Assembly: GCA_017622925.1 (NCBI GenBank)
Contig: JAGAQC010000007.1
Span: 1 to 64,000 of the forward strand
DNA from: Ruminococcus sp.
GTDB lineage: Bacteria; Bacillota; Clostridia; Oscillospirales; Ruminococcaceae
DNA: 64,000 bases
Reading direction: 5' to 3'
Shown one piece after another: positions 8,165-16,287 of the stretch. The position numbers and the translations under genes were made by a program. The notes beneath the pieces are model-generated. The model did not search any database. It saw only the letters and a program-made list of their open reading frames with translations, and was not told the DNA's origin. Each line of letters starts with the position of its first letter. Position 1 is the stretch's first letter.

Positions 8165-9655
8165 ATGAATAACGAAAGTTTTAAAAAGGCTGCGGCGTTG
8201 GCGGCGAGCATAGTTATTACGTGCTGCGCGACCGTTGGTACGGCGAACGCAGAGGAAACTACGTCCCCTGCCGAGACCGCAGCCGAAACGACCGAAGCTG
8301 ATACTGCCGAAACTACCGCAAGTACCGCAGCTTCCGAAGCGGCAGCAGAAATGTCTACCGAAGCTATCGCCGAGGAAAACGGTGAGGAAGTCGAATGGTA
8401 CAAGGCTGAGCTTGACAGCTATGACGACAGCCTGTCCCTTATCAGCTATGAGGCTTCTCCCGAATCATCGGGCAGCGGCAAGAAAAAGAAAAAGTCGCCC
8501 ACGCCTGTCGAGCTTAACGTTACGGGCGGATATGTGGGAGATATTCCGTGGCTTGAAAGCGAGCCGGTTATCGAATCCAATCCCGGACAGTTCGCCATTG
8601 TAACCTACGGCTGGGGACACGGCGTCGGCATGAGTCAGAACGGCGCAAATTTCTACGCTACATACAGCGGCTGGACTTATCAGGATATATTGTTCCATTA
8701 TTATCCGGGTACATACCTCATGGACACGGGCGAGGCTTATGACGAGGAAATTACCGTAGCGGGCGTTTCGGGAGATGTTCTCTCGATGGTATCCCAGATA
8801 GTTTACAACGAGGTGGGCAGCTCGATGAGCTACGAGGCTATCAAAGCTCAGGCGGTAGCGGTTTATACGTACTGCAAATATAACGGCAATGATTCCAGCG
8901 ATCTGCGGTGCAAGCCCTATCCTCCGCAGGTTGTCGTTGACGCTGTTTCCGAGGTTCTGGGACAGGCGCTTTTCTATGACGGCGACTATGCCCTGACAAT
9001 GTTCTCGGCGTCAAGCGGCGGAATTACGGCGAACTGCCATGAGGTTTTCTGGTCAGACCTGCCGTATCTCTGTTCGGTATCGAGCGACTACGATGCGGCT
9101 TACGATCCCCATTACGGCACGGTAACATATATTGACGATTTTCAGCTCAGGAATATGATACAGAACGCTTACGGCATTACTTTGTCGGACGACCCGTTCA
9201 ACTGGATAAAGCCTGAGTATTCCGAAGAAACAGGATATGTTACATACGTGAATATTGATGATAAGATCACGGTAAAGGGCTATGAATTCAAGCTTGCTAT
9301 GGGATTGAAGTCGTCCAAGTTCAATGTGTTCTACACTCCGAGACCTGACGGCGAAAAGATACCCAACGGCTCGAGCGATATAGTTGTGGTAGAGCCTGAT
9401 TATACGCAGACTCCCGGTGTTTGGTATCCGAACAACTATCCCACCGATATAGGCGGAATTCCCGAGACTACAGAACCGCCTGTTGATGAGCCTGCATATG
9501 ATGAACCGACATATGAGGAGCCTACATACGAAGAACCGACATATGAAGAACCGTGGTATGACGATCCGAACGCATGGCCTCAGACGCCTACTTACGGCGG
9601 AGAGACTGCGACAGATGCCACGATCCCTTACAGTGACGAAACATACAGTTATTAA
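8165..9655 (+). CDS. Secreted SpoIID/LytB-domain protein with permuted motif order
   Basis: Start set at ATG 8165 because GAGGTG lies 7 nt upstream; an in-frame GTG at 8156 is inside that SD. A signal peptide ending TANA (about residue 29) is followed by an Ala/Thr/Glu low-complexity linker. The GWGHGVGMSQNGA motif and HYYPGT, which end ordinary SpoIID domains, come first (residues 149-185). The segment with the probable catalytic glutamate (E216 in IVYNEV), AIKAQAVAVYTY and SASSGGITA comes after. The C-terminus (about 430-497) is Pro/Tyr/Glu repeats of the type YEEPT. Family members cleave stem strands of peptidoglycan glycans (SpoIID is a lytic transglycosylase). Cotranscription with two sortases suggests a cell-surface role. 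Confidence 0.8.
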   Translation: MNNESFKKAAALAASIVITCCATVGTANAEETTSPAETAAETTEADTAETTASTAASEAAAEMSTEAIAEENGEEVEWYKAELDSYDDSLSLISYEASPESSGSGKKKKKSPTPVELNVTGGYVGDIPWLESEPVIESNPGQFAIVTYGWGHGVGMSQNGANFYATYSGWTYQDILFHYYPGTYLMDTGEAYDEEITVAGVSGDVLSMVSQIVYNEVGSSMSYEAIKAQAVAVYTYCKYNGNDSSDLRCKPYPPQVVVDAVSEVLGQALFYDGDYALTMFSASSGGITANCHEVFWSDLPYLCSVSSDYDAAYDPHYGTVTYIDDFQLRNMIQNAYGITLSDDPFNWIKPEYSEETGYVTYVNIDDKITVKGYEFKLAMGLKSSKFNVFYTPRPDGEKIPNGSSDIVVVEPDYTQTPGVWYPNNYPTDIGGIPETTEPPVDEPAYDEPTYEEPTYEEPTYEEPWYDDPNAWPQTPTYGGETATDATIPYSDETYSY

Positions 9656-9679
9656 TATTTGAGGAACTTTTTTTCCAAT

Positions 9680-9730
9680 AAGTCTTTGAGCCAAAGGCAC
9701 ATCTTTGGCTCGGAGACTTGTTTTGCTTTT
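9680..9730 (+). terminator. Intrinsic terminator of the sortase-SpoIID operon
   Basis: Long stem AAGTCTTTGAGCCAAAG with CTTTGGCTCGGAGACTT around a 6-nt loop, then TTGCTTTT-type T tracts. Confidence 0.8.
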
Positions 9731-9743
9731 AGAATCTTCTATG

Positions 9744-9792
9744 CCTTTTTTCACCTTTTTCCTGATTTTTGACCTCGATGGGTGAAAAAAGG
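9744..9792. repeat. 12-bp inverted repeat upstream of mraZ
   Basis: CCTTTTTTCACC (9744-9755) and GGTGAAAAAAGG (9781-9792) separated by 25 bp. It could be an operator or part of a longer fold-back with the flanking AAATCA stretch. Apart from the terminator, this repeat and the mraZ promoter, nothing else is visible in 9656-10020. Confidence 0.45.
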
Positions 9793-9892
9793 TAAAAATC
9801 AAGTTATATAAATTAATTTTATATCCACTCGGCTTGTCATAAGTGCTGAAATTCTCTTTATAATACTCCTCATGATTGTGCAGTATGCCCTA

Positions 9893-9921
9893 TTGCAAAA
9901 TTATGGCAAATAGTGTATAAT
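9893..9921 (+). promoter_or_regulatory. Sigma-A promoter of the division/cell-wall cluster
   Basis: TTGCAA (9893-9898), 17-bp spacer, TATAAT (9916-9921). The 100-nt leader that follows holds GTG-rich short repeats (GGGGTAAAAAAGGTGATGTGACGTG), where MraZ autoregulatory boxes would be expected; I cannot define them exactly. Confidence 0.75.
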
Positions 9922-10020
9922 TGTTGTAGGGGTAAAAAAGGTGATGTGACGTGAATTTTTCCATTAAAAGGTAAGGTTCGGTAGTCAAATGTGACCGAAA
10001 GAGGAATGGAGGCGAATGTC

Positions 10021-10452
10021 ATGAACGAGCCGTTATGCGGTACTTATAATCCGAGTATCGACGCAAAGGGCCGTATGAGCTTCCCAAACAAGCTTCGTGA
10101 CATTCTCGGAGCCGAATTTTATCTTTGTATCGGTCATGAAAAAAATTACATCGCTGTTTACTCTGTGGATGAGTTCTACAAATACTGCGGAAAGCTCAAT
10201 GAGATACCGGGCGAGATCGGCTCGGAAATACGCCGTGAGCTTCTCGCCGGTGCGGACAAACAGGTTCCCGATAAGCAGGGCAGAATTTTTATATCGCAGA
10301 CATTAAGGGACTATGCCGGCATTAAAGGCGAGGTAACCGTAATAGGCAATATGAACAGAGCTGAGATCTGGGATTCGGCTGTGCTTGCTGAAAGCAGAAA
10401 AAGCCTTGATCCCGCTGCCAAAAAGGCGGCATTGGCAAATCTTGTGCTTTGA
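10021..10452 (+). CDS. mraZ: Transcriptional regulator MraZ
   Basis: DNA-binding ring protein of the AbrB-like fold that represses its own division cluster. ATG 10021 was chosen because GGAGG lies 8 nt upstream and the product then begins MNEPLCGTYNPSIDAKGR, matching the family; in-frame GTG 9991 and ATG 10006 would add an unsupported extension. Both DxKGR-type repeats are visible (DAKGRMSFP and DKQGRIFIS). The 143-residue length is normal. First gene of the cluster, 36 bp before rsmH. Confidence 0.92.
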   Translation: MNEPLCGTYNPSIDAKGRMSFPNKLRDILGAEFYLCIGHEKNYIAVYSVDEFYKYCGKLNEIPGEIGSEIRRELLAGADKQVPDKQGRIFISQTLRDYAGIKGEVTVIGNMNRAEIWDSAVLAESRKSLDPAAKKAALANLVL

Positions 10453-10488
10453 TACCTCTGTGTATCTTATCAGTATAAGGAGAGTTAT

Positions 10489-11421
10489 ATGGAATTCAGA
10501 CATATCCCTGTTCTTCTTGACCAATGTATTGAAGGACTGAATATCGACCCCAACGGCGTGTACGTTGACTGTACTGCCGGAGGCGGCGGACATTCCTCTG
10601 CAATTGCTGCAAGGCTGAGCGAAAAAGGCATGCTTATTGCCCTCGACCGCGACCCTGACGCCGTTAAAGCGGCTTCGGAGAGATTGGCGGACTTCGGCAA
10701 CGCCCGTGTGATACATCGTAATTACTCGGAGCTTGACTGTGTGCTTGACGAGCTTGGCATAAGCTGCGTTGACGGTGTGCTTATGGACTTAGGCGTATCG
10801 TCATATCAGCTCGATGAAGAAAGCAGAGGCTTTTCCTATCATGCCGATGCGCCTCTCGATATGAGAATGAGCCAAAACGGTATGAGCGCGGCTGATATAG
10901 TTAATACTTATTCGGAACAGGAGCTTGCAAAAATTATATTTGAGTACGGCGAGGAGAAATTCTCACGGCGTATAGCTTCAAATATAATCAAGGCAAGAGA
11001 GAATGCTCCCGTAGAAACTACATTGCAGCTTGCGGATATTATAAGGAATAGCGTTCCGCAGAAAGCACGGAGAGACAAAAACCCCTGTAAAAAAACCTTT
11101 CAGGCGATACGAATAGCCGTAAACGGAGAGTTCGACCATTTGTCGGCAGGACTTGACAAGGCGTTCGCTGCCTTGAAACCAAAGGGCAGACTTGCCGTCA
11201 TCACCTTTCATTCTCTGGAGGACAGGATAGTCAAACAGAGATTTGCAGGCTGGTGCAAGGGATGTATTTGTCCGCCCGATTTTCCCCAATGTGTATGCGG
11301 ACGCAAGCCGCGGGGAATACTTGTGAACAGGAAGCCCATAGAGGCTGACGAAACAGAGCTGGAAAGCAATAACAGAAGCAGAAGCGCAAAGCTCAGAATA
11401 ATTGAAAGGAGTACGGACTGA
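10489..11421 (+). CDS. rsmH: 16S rRNA (cytosine1402-N4)-methyltransferase RsmH
   Basis: SAM-dependent methyltransferase acting on the ribosomal P site. It starts HIPVLLDQCIEGL and has the glycine-rich SAM site DCTAGGGGHS, MDLGVSSYQLD, and the C-terminal FHSLEDRIVKQRF signature. The 310-residue length is typical. AGGAG precedes the start. The stop codon is immediately followed by the ftsL-like start. Confidence 0.95.
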   Translation: MEFRHIPVLLDQCIEGLNIDPNGVYVDCTAGGGGHSSAIAARLSEKGMLIALDRDPDAVKAASERLADFGNARVIHRNYSELDCVLDELGISCVDGVLMDLGVSSYQLDEESRGFSYHADAPLDMRMSQNGMSAADIVNTYSEQELAKIIFEYGEEKFSRRIASNIIKARENAPVETTLQLADIIRNSVPQKARRDKNPCKKTFQAIRIAVNGEFDHLSAGLDKAFAALKPKGRLAVITFHSLEDRIVKQRFAGWCKGCICPPDFPQCVCGRKPRGILVNRKPIEADETELESNNRSRSAKLRIIERSTD

Positions 11422-11422
11422 A

Positions 11423-11869
11423 ATGGCTGAACGAGACTCTGTAAGATCAGAGAGCCGCGTTAAAAAGAGTCGGTCTGAAAAGACTTCGGGGAAATCCGAA
11501 ACAAAGATCGGGTCGGTAATATCTATCGTACTGATATCCGCCCTCGCCGCCGTACTGCTTGGAGCTGTCATATACAGCCTTGACCGAAGAAATACGATGT
11601 ACAGCATGGTGTCTGCGCTCAACGAGGAACTGACACTTGCCGAGGCTGAAAACGTAAGACTGCAAACTGAGCTGGAAAGCAAAATATCTGCGAAGAACGT
11701 CGAGGACTACGCTGAAAATGTACTGGGTATGCAGAAAATAGATTCATCTCAGATAAAGTACATCAAGATTCAGACCGACGACGTGGTAACTATTCCCGAG
11801 CAGGACGAAGGTCTTTTGGCGAAGGTCAAGAAGTTTTTTAATCGCTGCGTGGAATATTTCAGAGGGTAG
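11423..11869 (+). CDS. ftsL: FtsL-like septum formation protein
   Basis: 148-residue bitopic protein: basic cytosolic N-terminus of about 35 residues rich in Ser/Lys/Arg, one membrane segment (about residues 34-53), then an extracytoplasmic coiled coil (NEELTLAEAENVRLQTELESK) and a leucine-zipper-like helix. Position between rsmH and a division PBP, size and topology all fit FtsL; sequence in this family is poorly conserved. ATG 11423 directly abuts the rsmH stop with AAGGAG 11 nt upstream; an in-frame TTG at 11402 would overlap rsmH. Confidence 0.75.
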   Translation: MAERDSVRSESRVKKSRSEKTSGKSETKIGSVISIVLISALAAVLLGAVIYSLDRRNTMYSMVSALNEELTLAEAENVRLQTELESKISAKNVEDYAENVLGMQKIDSSQIKYIKIQTDDVVTIPEQDEGLLAKVKKFFNRCVEYFRG

Positions 11870-11936
11870 CTAAATAAATATAAATATAACGAAAAGCTGC
11901 CTGTAATTAAAAAACTAACGGCAACAAAAATATATA

Positions 11937-12053
11937 ACGCCGTAGTGATAGTAGAACACGGAGGCACAACGGGTGATCGGAATACAGGATCATCCTCTTT
12001 CATGCGATACGCTGAAAGAGGAACGATCCACCGCTTGTCGGGACAGCAGGCGT
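11937..12053 (+). ncRNA. Candidate structured RNA between ftsL and the division PBP
   Basis: Nested helices: ACGCC (11937-11941) with GGCGT (12049-12053); CGGGTGATCG (11970-11979) with CGATCCACCG (12024-12033), with one bulge each side; and a perfect 10-bp stem TCCTCTTTCA (11993-12002) with TGAAAGAGGA (12013-12022) closing a 10-nt loop. No coding potential is evident. I do not recognise the family; it may be another repeat class or a leader for the downstream PBP gene. Confidence 0.35.
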
Positions 12054-12065
12054 AATTGATTACTC

Positions 12066-12224
12066 AGGAACTGTGCAAAAATAACTTGCACATTTATGCT
12101 TGTCTTGTTTGCCCTGTGCTGCGTTACACAACCTTGAAATACGACAGTATTCCTGCGGTTGTGTGCCTTGCACAGAACAAACAATCCTGAGCCTAAACGC
12201 ACAACTTATTTCTGCACAGTTCCT
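12066..12224. repeat. Long fold-back element A (ftsL-PBP interval)
   Basis: Arms AGGAACTGTGCAAAAATAA and the complement of TTATTTCTGCACAGTTCCT; the interior continues pairing (TTGTTTG with CAAACAA, CTGTGC with GCACAG, ACACAACC with GGTTGTGT). The apex is CCTTGAAATACGACAGTATT followed by CCTGCGG, with the small hairpin AATAC-GACA-GTATT. The same apical core occurs in elements at 37773, 40656 and 48759. Confidence 0.8.
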
Positions 12225-12271
12225 TATGTGTCAAAGAGCAAGGACATCGCACAAAAAAAAGAAGATGTTCA

Positions 12272-12307
12272 AAGGCAGGGCGGCTCAAAAACCCTGCCTT
12301 CTTTATT
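12272..12307 (+). terminator. Intrinsic terminator upstream of the division PBP gene
   Basis: AAGGCAGGG and CCCTGCCTT with loop CGGCTCAAAAA, followed by TCTTTATT. It would separate the mraZ-rsmH-ftsL transcript from the PBP gene unless antiterminated; no clear promoter is visible between it and 12384. Confidence 0.65.
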
Positions 12308-12383
12308 AGAAATATTAATTAAATGGGGACTCTGTATTCCTTAATTGACGAATTTGACGATGATTAACGGAAAGGACGAAAAT

Positions 12384-14807
12384 ATGGCTAATAACAGCAA
12401 TCTTCCTTCAAGATCAATGAAAATCAGGACGAAAATTACGATGACCATCGTTTTTTTCATTCTTTTTACATTTGTTGCGGGAAATTTTTTCCGCATATCG
12501 GTTTTAATGAACAAGGAATATCAGGCGAAAGCCAACGATCAGCACTTCGGCTCGATACCGATCTCGGCTCACAGAGGCTCGATATACGATTCAAAGGGAA
12601 CTGCGCTTGCCAAAAGCGCAACGGTCTATAAGGTTTTCCTCGACCCGAAGCAGTTTCGTGCCGATCTGGAAAATTTGCAGAAGCGTATCGAGACTCGCGC
12701 CGAACAGATAAAAGACGGTACATATCAGCCTAAGATTCAAGTCACGACGGATGAAAACGGCGTTGAAAAAGAGGAAATAGTCGAAGAAACGCTTCCCGAA
12801 TCAGCAGAGAAATTCCGCGCGGACGCCGCTGCGTTCCTTACCGAAAAGCTGCAAATAACTGCCGAAAAGGTCGAAAAGGCAATGACGGCAAACAACCAGT
12901 ACAGCATTCTTCAGGAACAGGTCGAAAAACCCGTGGCGGACGAGGTGCTTGCTTTCTTTAATCAGTACGGGCTTGTCAGCCTGAACGTTGAGGAGGATAC
13001 AAAGCGTTACTATCCTCAGAACGAGCTTGCGGCGGCTGTTATCGGTTTTACGGCGTCGGACGGCTACGGCTTGTACGGAGTTGAAGCCTCTTATGACGAA
13101 TATTTATCGGGTACGGACGGCAGAACTATCTCCGCAAAGGATTCAAACGGCAACGAGCTGCCCTACCGCTATTCCAAGACATATCCTGCCAAAAACGGCA
13201 ATGACGTATATCTCACGCTCGACATGCGTATCCAGTATTCACTTGAAAAGCATCTGGAGGAAATGTCAACGAATTATAATGTAAAAAACAGAAGCTGCGC
13301 TATTTTAATGAACGCAAAAACAGGCGCAATTTACGGAATGGCTCAATATCCGAGCTACGATCTGAATAAACCTTACGAAATTGCCGACCCTGTAATTAAC
13401 GAGCAGCTAAAAACGCTTCCCGAGGAAGAATTTAACAAGCTTCAAGGAACAGCCCGTGAAACTCAGTGGCGTAACAAGTGCGTTACCGAGGTATACGAGC
13501 CGGGTTCTGTATTCAAGGTAATAACAAGCGCGGCGGCGTTTGAGGAAGATCTTATAGACGTTAATAAGGACAGCTTTTTCTGTCAGGGCTTTAAAAAGCT
13601 CGACGGTATGGTAAAACCTGTAAATTGTCATCAAATCGGAGGACACGGCGCACAGAGCTATCAGGTTGCGCTTACTAATTCATGCAACCCTGCATTTATG
13701 GATATAGGCGAAAGACTGGGCGAAGAAAAATTCCTCTATTATTTCGACGCTTTCGGACTTAAAGAACCTACAGGAATAGACCTTTTGGCAGAGTCGGGCA
13801 GTCCCGGCAATATACAGTCTGCCGATACGTTTACAAACGTCGATCTGGGAATGTCCTCGATAGGACAGAACCACACGATAACTCCTATCGAAATGATAAC
13901 GGCATACTGTGCCTCGATAAACGGCGGTTATCTGCTTAAACCGTATGTAGTTGACAAGGTCGTTGACGAGGACGGAAACGTTGTTATGAAAAACGAGCGT
14001 ACAGTTCGCCGTCAGGTAGTATCAGAGGAGACTTCCGCAATTATGCGTGACGCTCTTTATCATGTAACGACCGACAACGGCGGCGGTAACGTAAATATCA
14101 AGGGTTATGCTATCGGCGGAAAATCGGGAACTTCCCAGAGACTTTCCGTAACTTCGGCAGGCAAGACAATGAAACAGGGCGAGGACGAAAATGCCAACGA
14201 ACAGGATTACGGCGCGTCTTACTGCTGCTTCGCTCCTGCCGACGACCCCGAGATCATTCTTCTTGTGCTTGCCGATATGCCCGATTTTAGGACGAATGGC
14301 GGCTATTATTACGGAAGCAAGGTGGCTGTTCCCACAGCAAGAGATATTCTTACGGACGTTCTTCCTTATTTGGGCATAAGTCCCGAGTATACGGCTGACG
14401 AACTGGCGGAGCTTGATATTAAAGTTCCTCTCCTTGAAGGCGATCTTGAGGACGCAAAGGCAACTCTTGACAATCTGGGAGCAAATTACGAAGTAGTAGG
14501 CGAGGGCATGAAGGTCGTTGCGCAGTCGCCCGTAACAGGAACATCTATAGCAAAGGGCGGCACGGTCTACCTTTACACCGATCCAAGCCATACGGCAGAT
14601 TATACGGAAGTCCCCGATCTGGTGGGCTTATCTCCCGATGTGGCAAATGATTCCATAGTTTACACGCACCTCAATTACGTGGCTACGGGAGCTTCTATCC
14701 ACCGTGAGGGAGCTGTTGTAAACAGTCAGTCCATTCCGGCAGGAACAAAGGTGGAATATGGTAAGACTATAGTTCTTGAATTTCACGTACCGGGCGGAGG
14801 AGATTAA
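12384..14807 (+). CDS. ftsI: Division class B penicillin-binding protein with two PASTA domains (FtsI/SpoVD type)
   Basis: Septal transpeptidase. ATG 12384 is chosen with GGAAAGGA 8 nt upstream; an in-frame TTG at 12345 has no SD. Residues about 15-40 form the membrane anchor, followed by the dimerisation region with SAHRGSIYDSKG. Transpeptidase motifs: S375-VFK, S433-CN and K580-SGT. Two C-terminal PASTA domains occupy about 681-737 and 743-805, as in SpoVD and some PBP2b proteins. It is the only class B PBP in the cluster, so it may serve vegetative division, spore cortex or both. The stop is 3 bp before murE. Confidence 0.93.
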   Translation: MANNSNLPSRSMKIRTKITMTIVFFILFTFVAGNFFRISVLMNKEYQAKANDQHFGSIPISAHRGSIYDSKGTALAKSATVYKVFLDPKQFRADLENLQKRIETRAEQIKDGTYQPKIQVTTDENGVEKEEIVEETLPESAEKFRADAAAFLTEKLQITAEKVEKAMTANNQYSILQEQVEKPVADEVLAFFNQYGLVSLNVEEDTKRYYPQNELAAAVIGFTASDGYGLYGVEASYDEYLSGTDGRTISAKDSNGNELPYRYSKTYPAKNGNDVYLTLDMRIQYSLEKHLEEMSTNYNVKNRSCAILMNAKTGAIYGMAQYPSYDLNKPYEIADPVINEQLKTLPEEEFNKLQGTARETQWRNKCVTEVYEPGSVFKVITSAAAFEEDLIDVNKDSFFCQGFKKLDGMVKPVNCHQIGGHGAQSYQVALTNSCNPAFMDIGERLGEEKFLYYFDAFGLKEPTGIDLLAESGSPGNIQSADTFTNVDLGMSSIGQNHTITPIEMITAYCASINGGYLLKPYVVDKVVDEDGNVVMKNERTVRRQVVSEETSAIMRDALYHVTTDNGGGNVNIKGYAIGGKSGTSQRLSVTSAGKTMKQGEDENANEQDYGASYCCFAPADDPEIILLVLADMPDFRTNGGYYYGSKVAVPTARDILTDVLPYLGISPEYTADELAELDIKVPLLEGDLEDAKATLDNLGANYEVVGEGMKVVAQSPVTGTSIAKGGTVYLYTDPSHTADYTEVPDLVGLSPDVANDSIVYTHLNYVATGASIHREGAVVNSQSIPAGTKVEYGKTIVLEFHVPGGGD

Positions 14808-14810
14808 AAT

Positions 14811-16247
14811 ATGAAATTAGCGGATTTACTTGAGGGCAGAGCCGAAACTGCAATAGGCGGCGCTGAAATAACCTCGATAACGGACGACACAAGAAAGGTG
14901 ACGGAGGGAAGTCTTTTTGTATGCGTAAAAGGCGGCAGCTTTGACGGTCATACCGCCGCCGCCGAAATGCTTGAAAAGGGCGCAGCGGCTGTAGTCTGCG
15001 AGCGTGATCTCGGCTTGGGCGACAGGCAGATCATCACGGAAAACAGCCGAAAGCTTTACGGAGAGCTTTGCGCGGCATGGTTCGGACACCCCGAAAAACG
15101 CCTGACACTTATCGGCGTGACGGGTACGAACGGCAAAACGACAATTACAAACGTTATAAAGCATATACTTATGGCGAATGGTCATAAAACGGGACTTATC
15201 GGCACGATACAGAACGAGATCGGGGACGAGGTACTTCACACGGAAAATACTACTCCTATGGCGTATGATTTTATGGCTCTCCTTGCGAAAATGGCGGACG
15301 CAGGCTGCGAATACGCCGTTATGGAGGTAAGCTCCTTTGCGTTGGTCCAGCACCGCATAGGTACGGCGTTTTTCAAAGTCGCTGTATTTACAAATCTTAC
15401 GCAGGATCATCTTGATTACCACAAGACTATGGAGGACTACTATCAAGCGAAAAAAATGCTGTTTGATATATGCGATACCGCCATAATCAACATCGACGAC
15501 GAGTACGGACAAAGACTTTATGATGAAGTGAACTGTAATAAACTCTCGTTCTGCATAAATAAAAGACTTGCCGCCTATAAGGCTGATTCGGTTCAAATAA
15601 AGTCAACAGGAAATAAATTTGCTCTGCTTTCAAGTTCGGGAGTTATGTTTATAAATTCACGTATTCCCGGAATGTTCAACGTTTCAAATCTGACAGCGGC
15701 TATAGCTGTATGTGTGGAAATCGGCATTGATACCGATAGTATTGTAAAAGCAGTTGAGAATTACAACGGAGTAAAAGGCAGATGCGAGGTTATCCCAACG
15801 GGCAGGGATTTTACCGTAATATGCGATTACGCTCACACGCCCGACGCCGTTGAGAATATCCTGAAAAGCGTAAAGGAGTATACCGAGGGCAGACTTATCT
15901 GTCTGTTCGGCTGCGGAGGTAACAGAGATGCGACAAAACGTCCGAAAATGGCGGCGGCTGCGGCGAAGTATGCCGACAGACTTATCGTGACCTCCGATAA
16001 CCCCCGAAACGAGCAGCCGGAGGCTATAATCGAGGACATATTAAAGGGACTTGAAGGCTCGTCAACACCATATGATGTGGTGACTGACCGCAGAGAAGCT
16101 ATATATCACGGCTTGAAAATTGCTCGGAAAGGTGATATAATAGTATTGGCAGGCAAGGGTCACGAGGATTATCAGATACTTGCAGGCATGAAGCATATTC
16201 ATTTTGATGAGAGAGAAATCGTTGCGGAGGGCTTGAAGCTTCTGTAA
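14811..16247 (+). CDS. murE: UDP-MurNAc-L-Ala-D-Glu:meso-diaminopimelate ligase MurE
   Basis: ATP-dependent Mur ligase adding the third stem residue. The P-loop TGTNGKTT is at 104-111, the central domain HTP and VSSFAL region follows, and the C-terminal DNPR motif at 396-399 is diagnostic of meso-DAP rather than lysine specificity. Length 478. Translation is probably coupled to the preceding PBP gene (3-bp gap). The usual next gene, murF, is absent; mraY follows directly. Confidence 0.95.
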   Translation: MKLADLLEGRAETAIGGAEITSITDDTRKVTEGSLFVCVKGGSFDGHTAAAEMLEKGAAAVVCERDLGLGDRQIITENSRKLYGELCAAWFGHPEKRLTLIGVTGTNGKTTITNVIKHILMANGHKTGLIGTIQNEIGDEVLHTENTTPMAYDFMALLAKMADAGCEYAVMEVSSFALVQHRIGTAFFKVAVFTNLTQDHLDYHKTMEDYYQAKKMLFDICDTAIINIDDEYGQRLYDEVNCNKLSFCINKRLAAYKADSVQIKSTGNKFALLSSSGVMFINSRIPGMFNVSNLTAAIAVCVEIGIDTDSIVKAVENYNGVKGRCEVIPTGRDFTVICDYAHTPDAVENILKSVKEYTEGRLICLFGCGGNRDATKRPKMAAAAAKYADRLIVTSDNPRNEQPEAIIEDILKGLEGSSTPYDVVTDRREAIYHGLKIARKGDIIVLAGKGHEDYQILAGMKHIHFDEREIVAEGLKLL

Positions 16248-16287
16248 TTGGATGGCGGAGTTCCGCCGAAAAGGAGTTGTTTGACAG

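Noticed and set aside
12159..12344. Short open frames in the ftsL-PBP interval
   Set aside because: They lie within the palindromic element and terminator and lack SD or protein-like composition.
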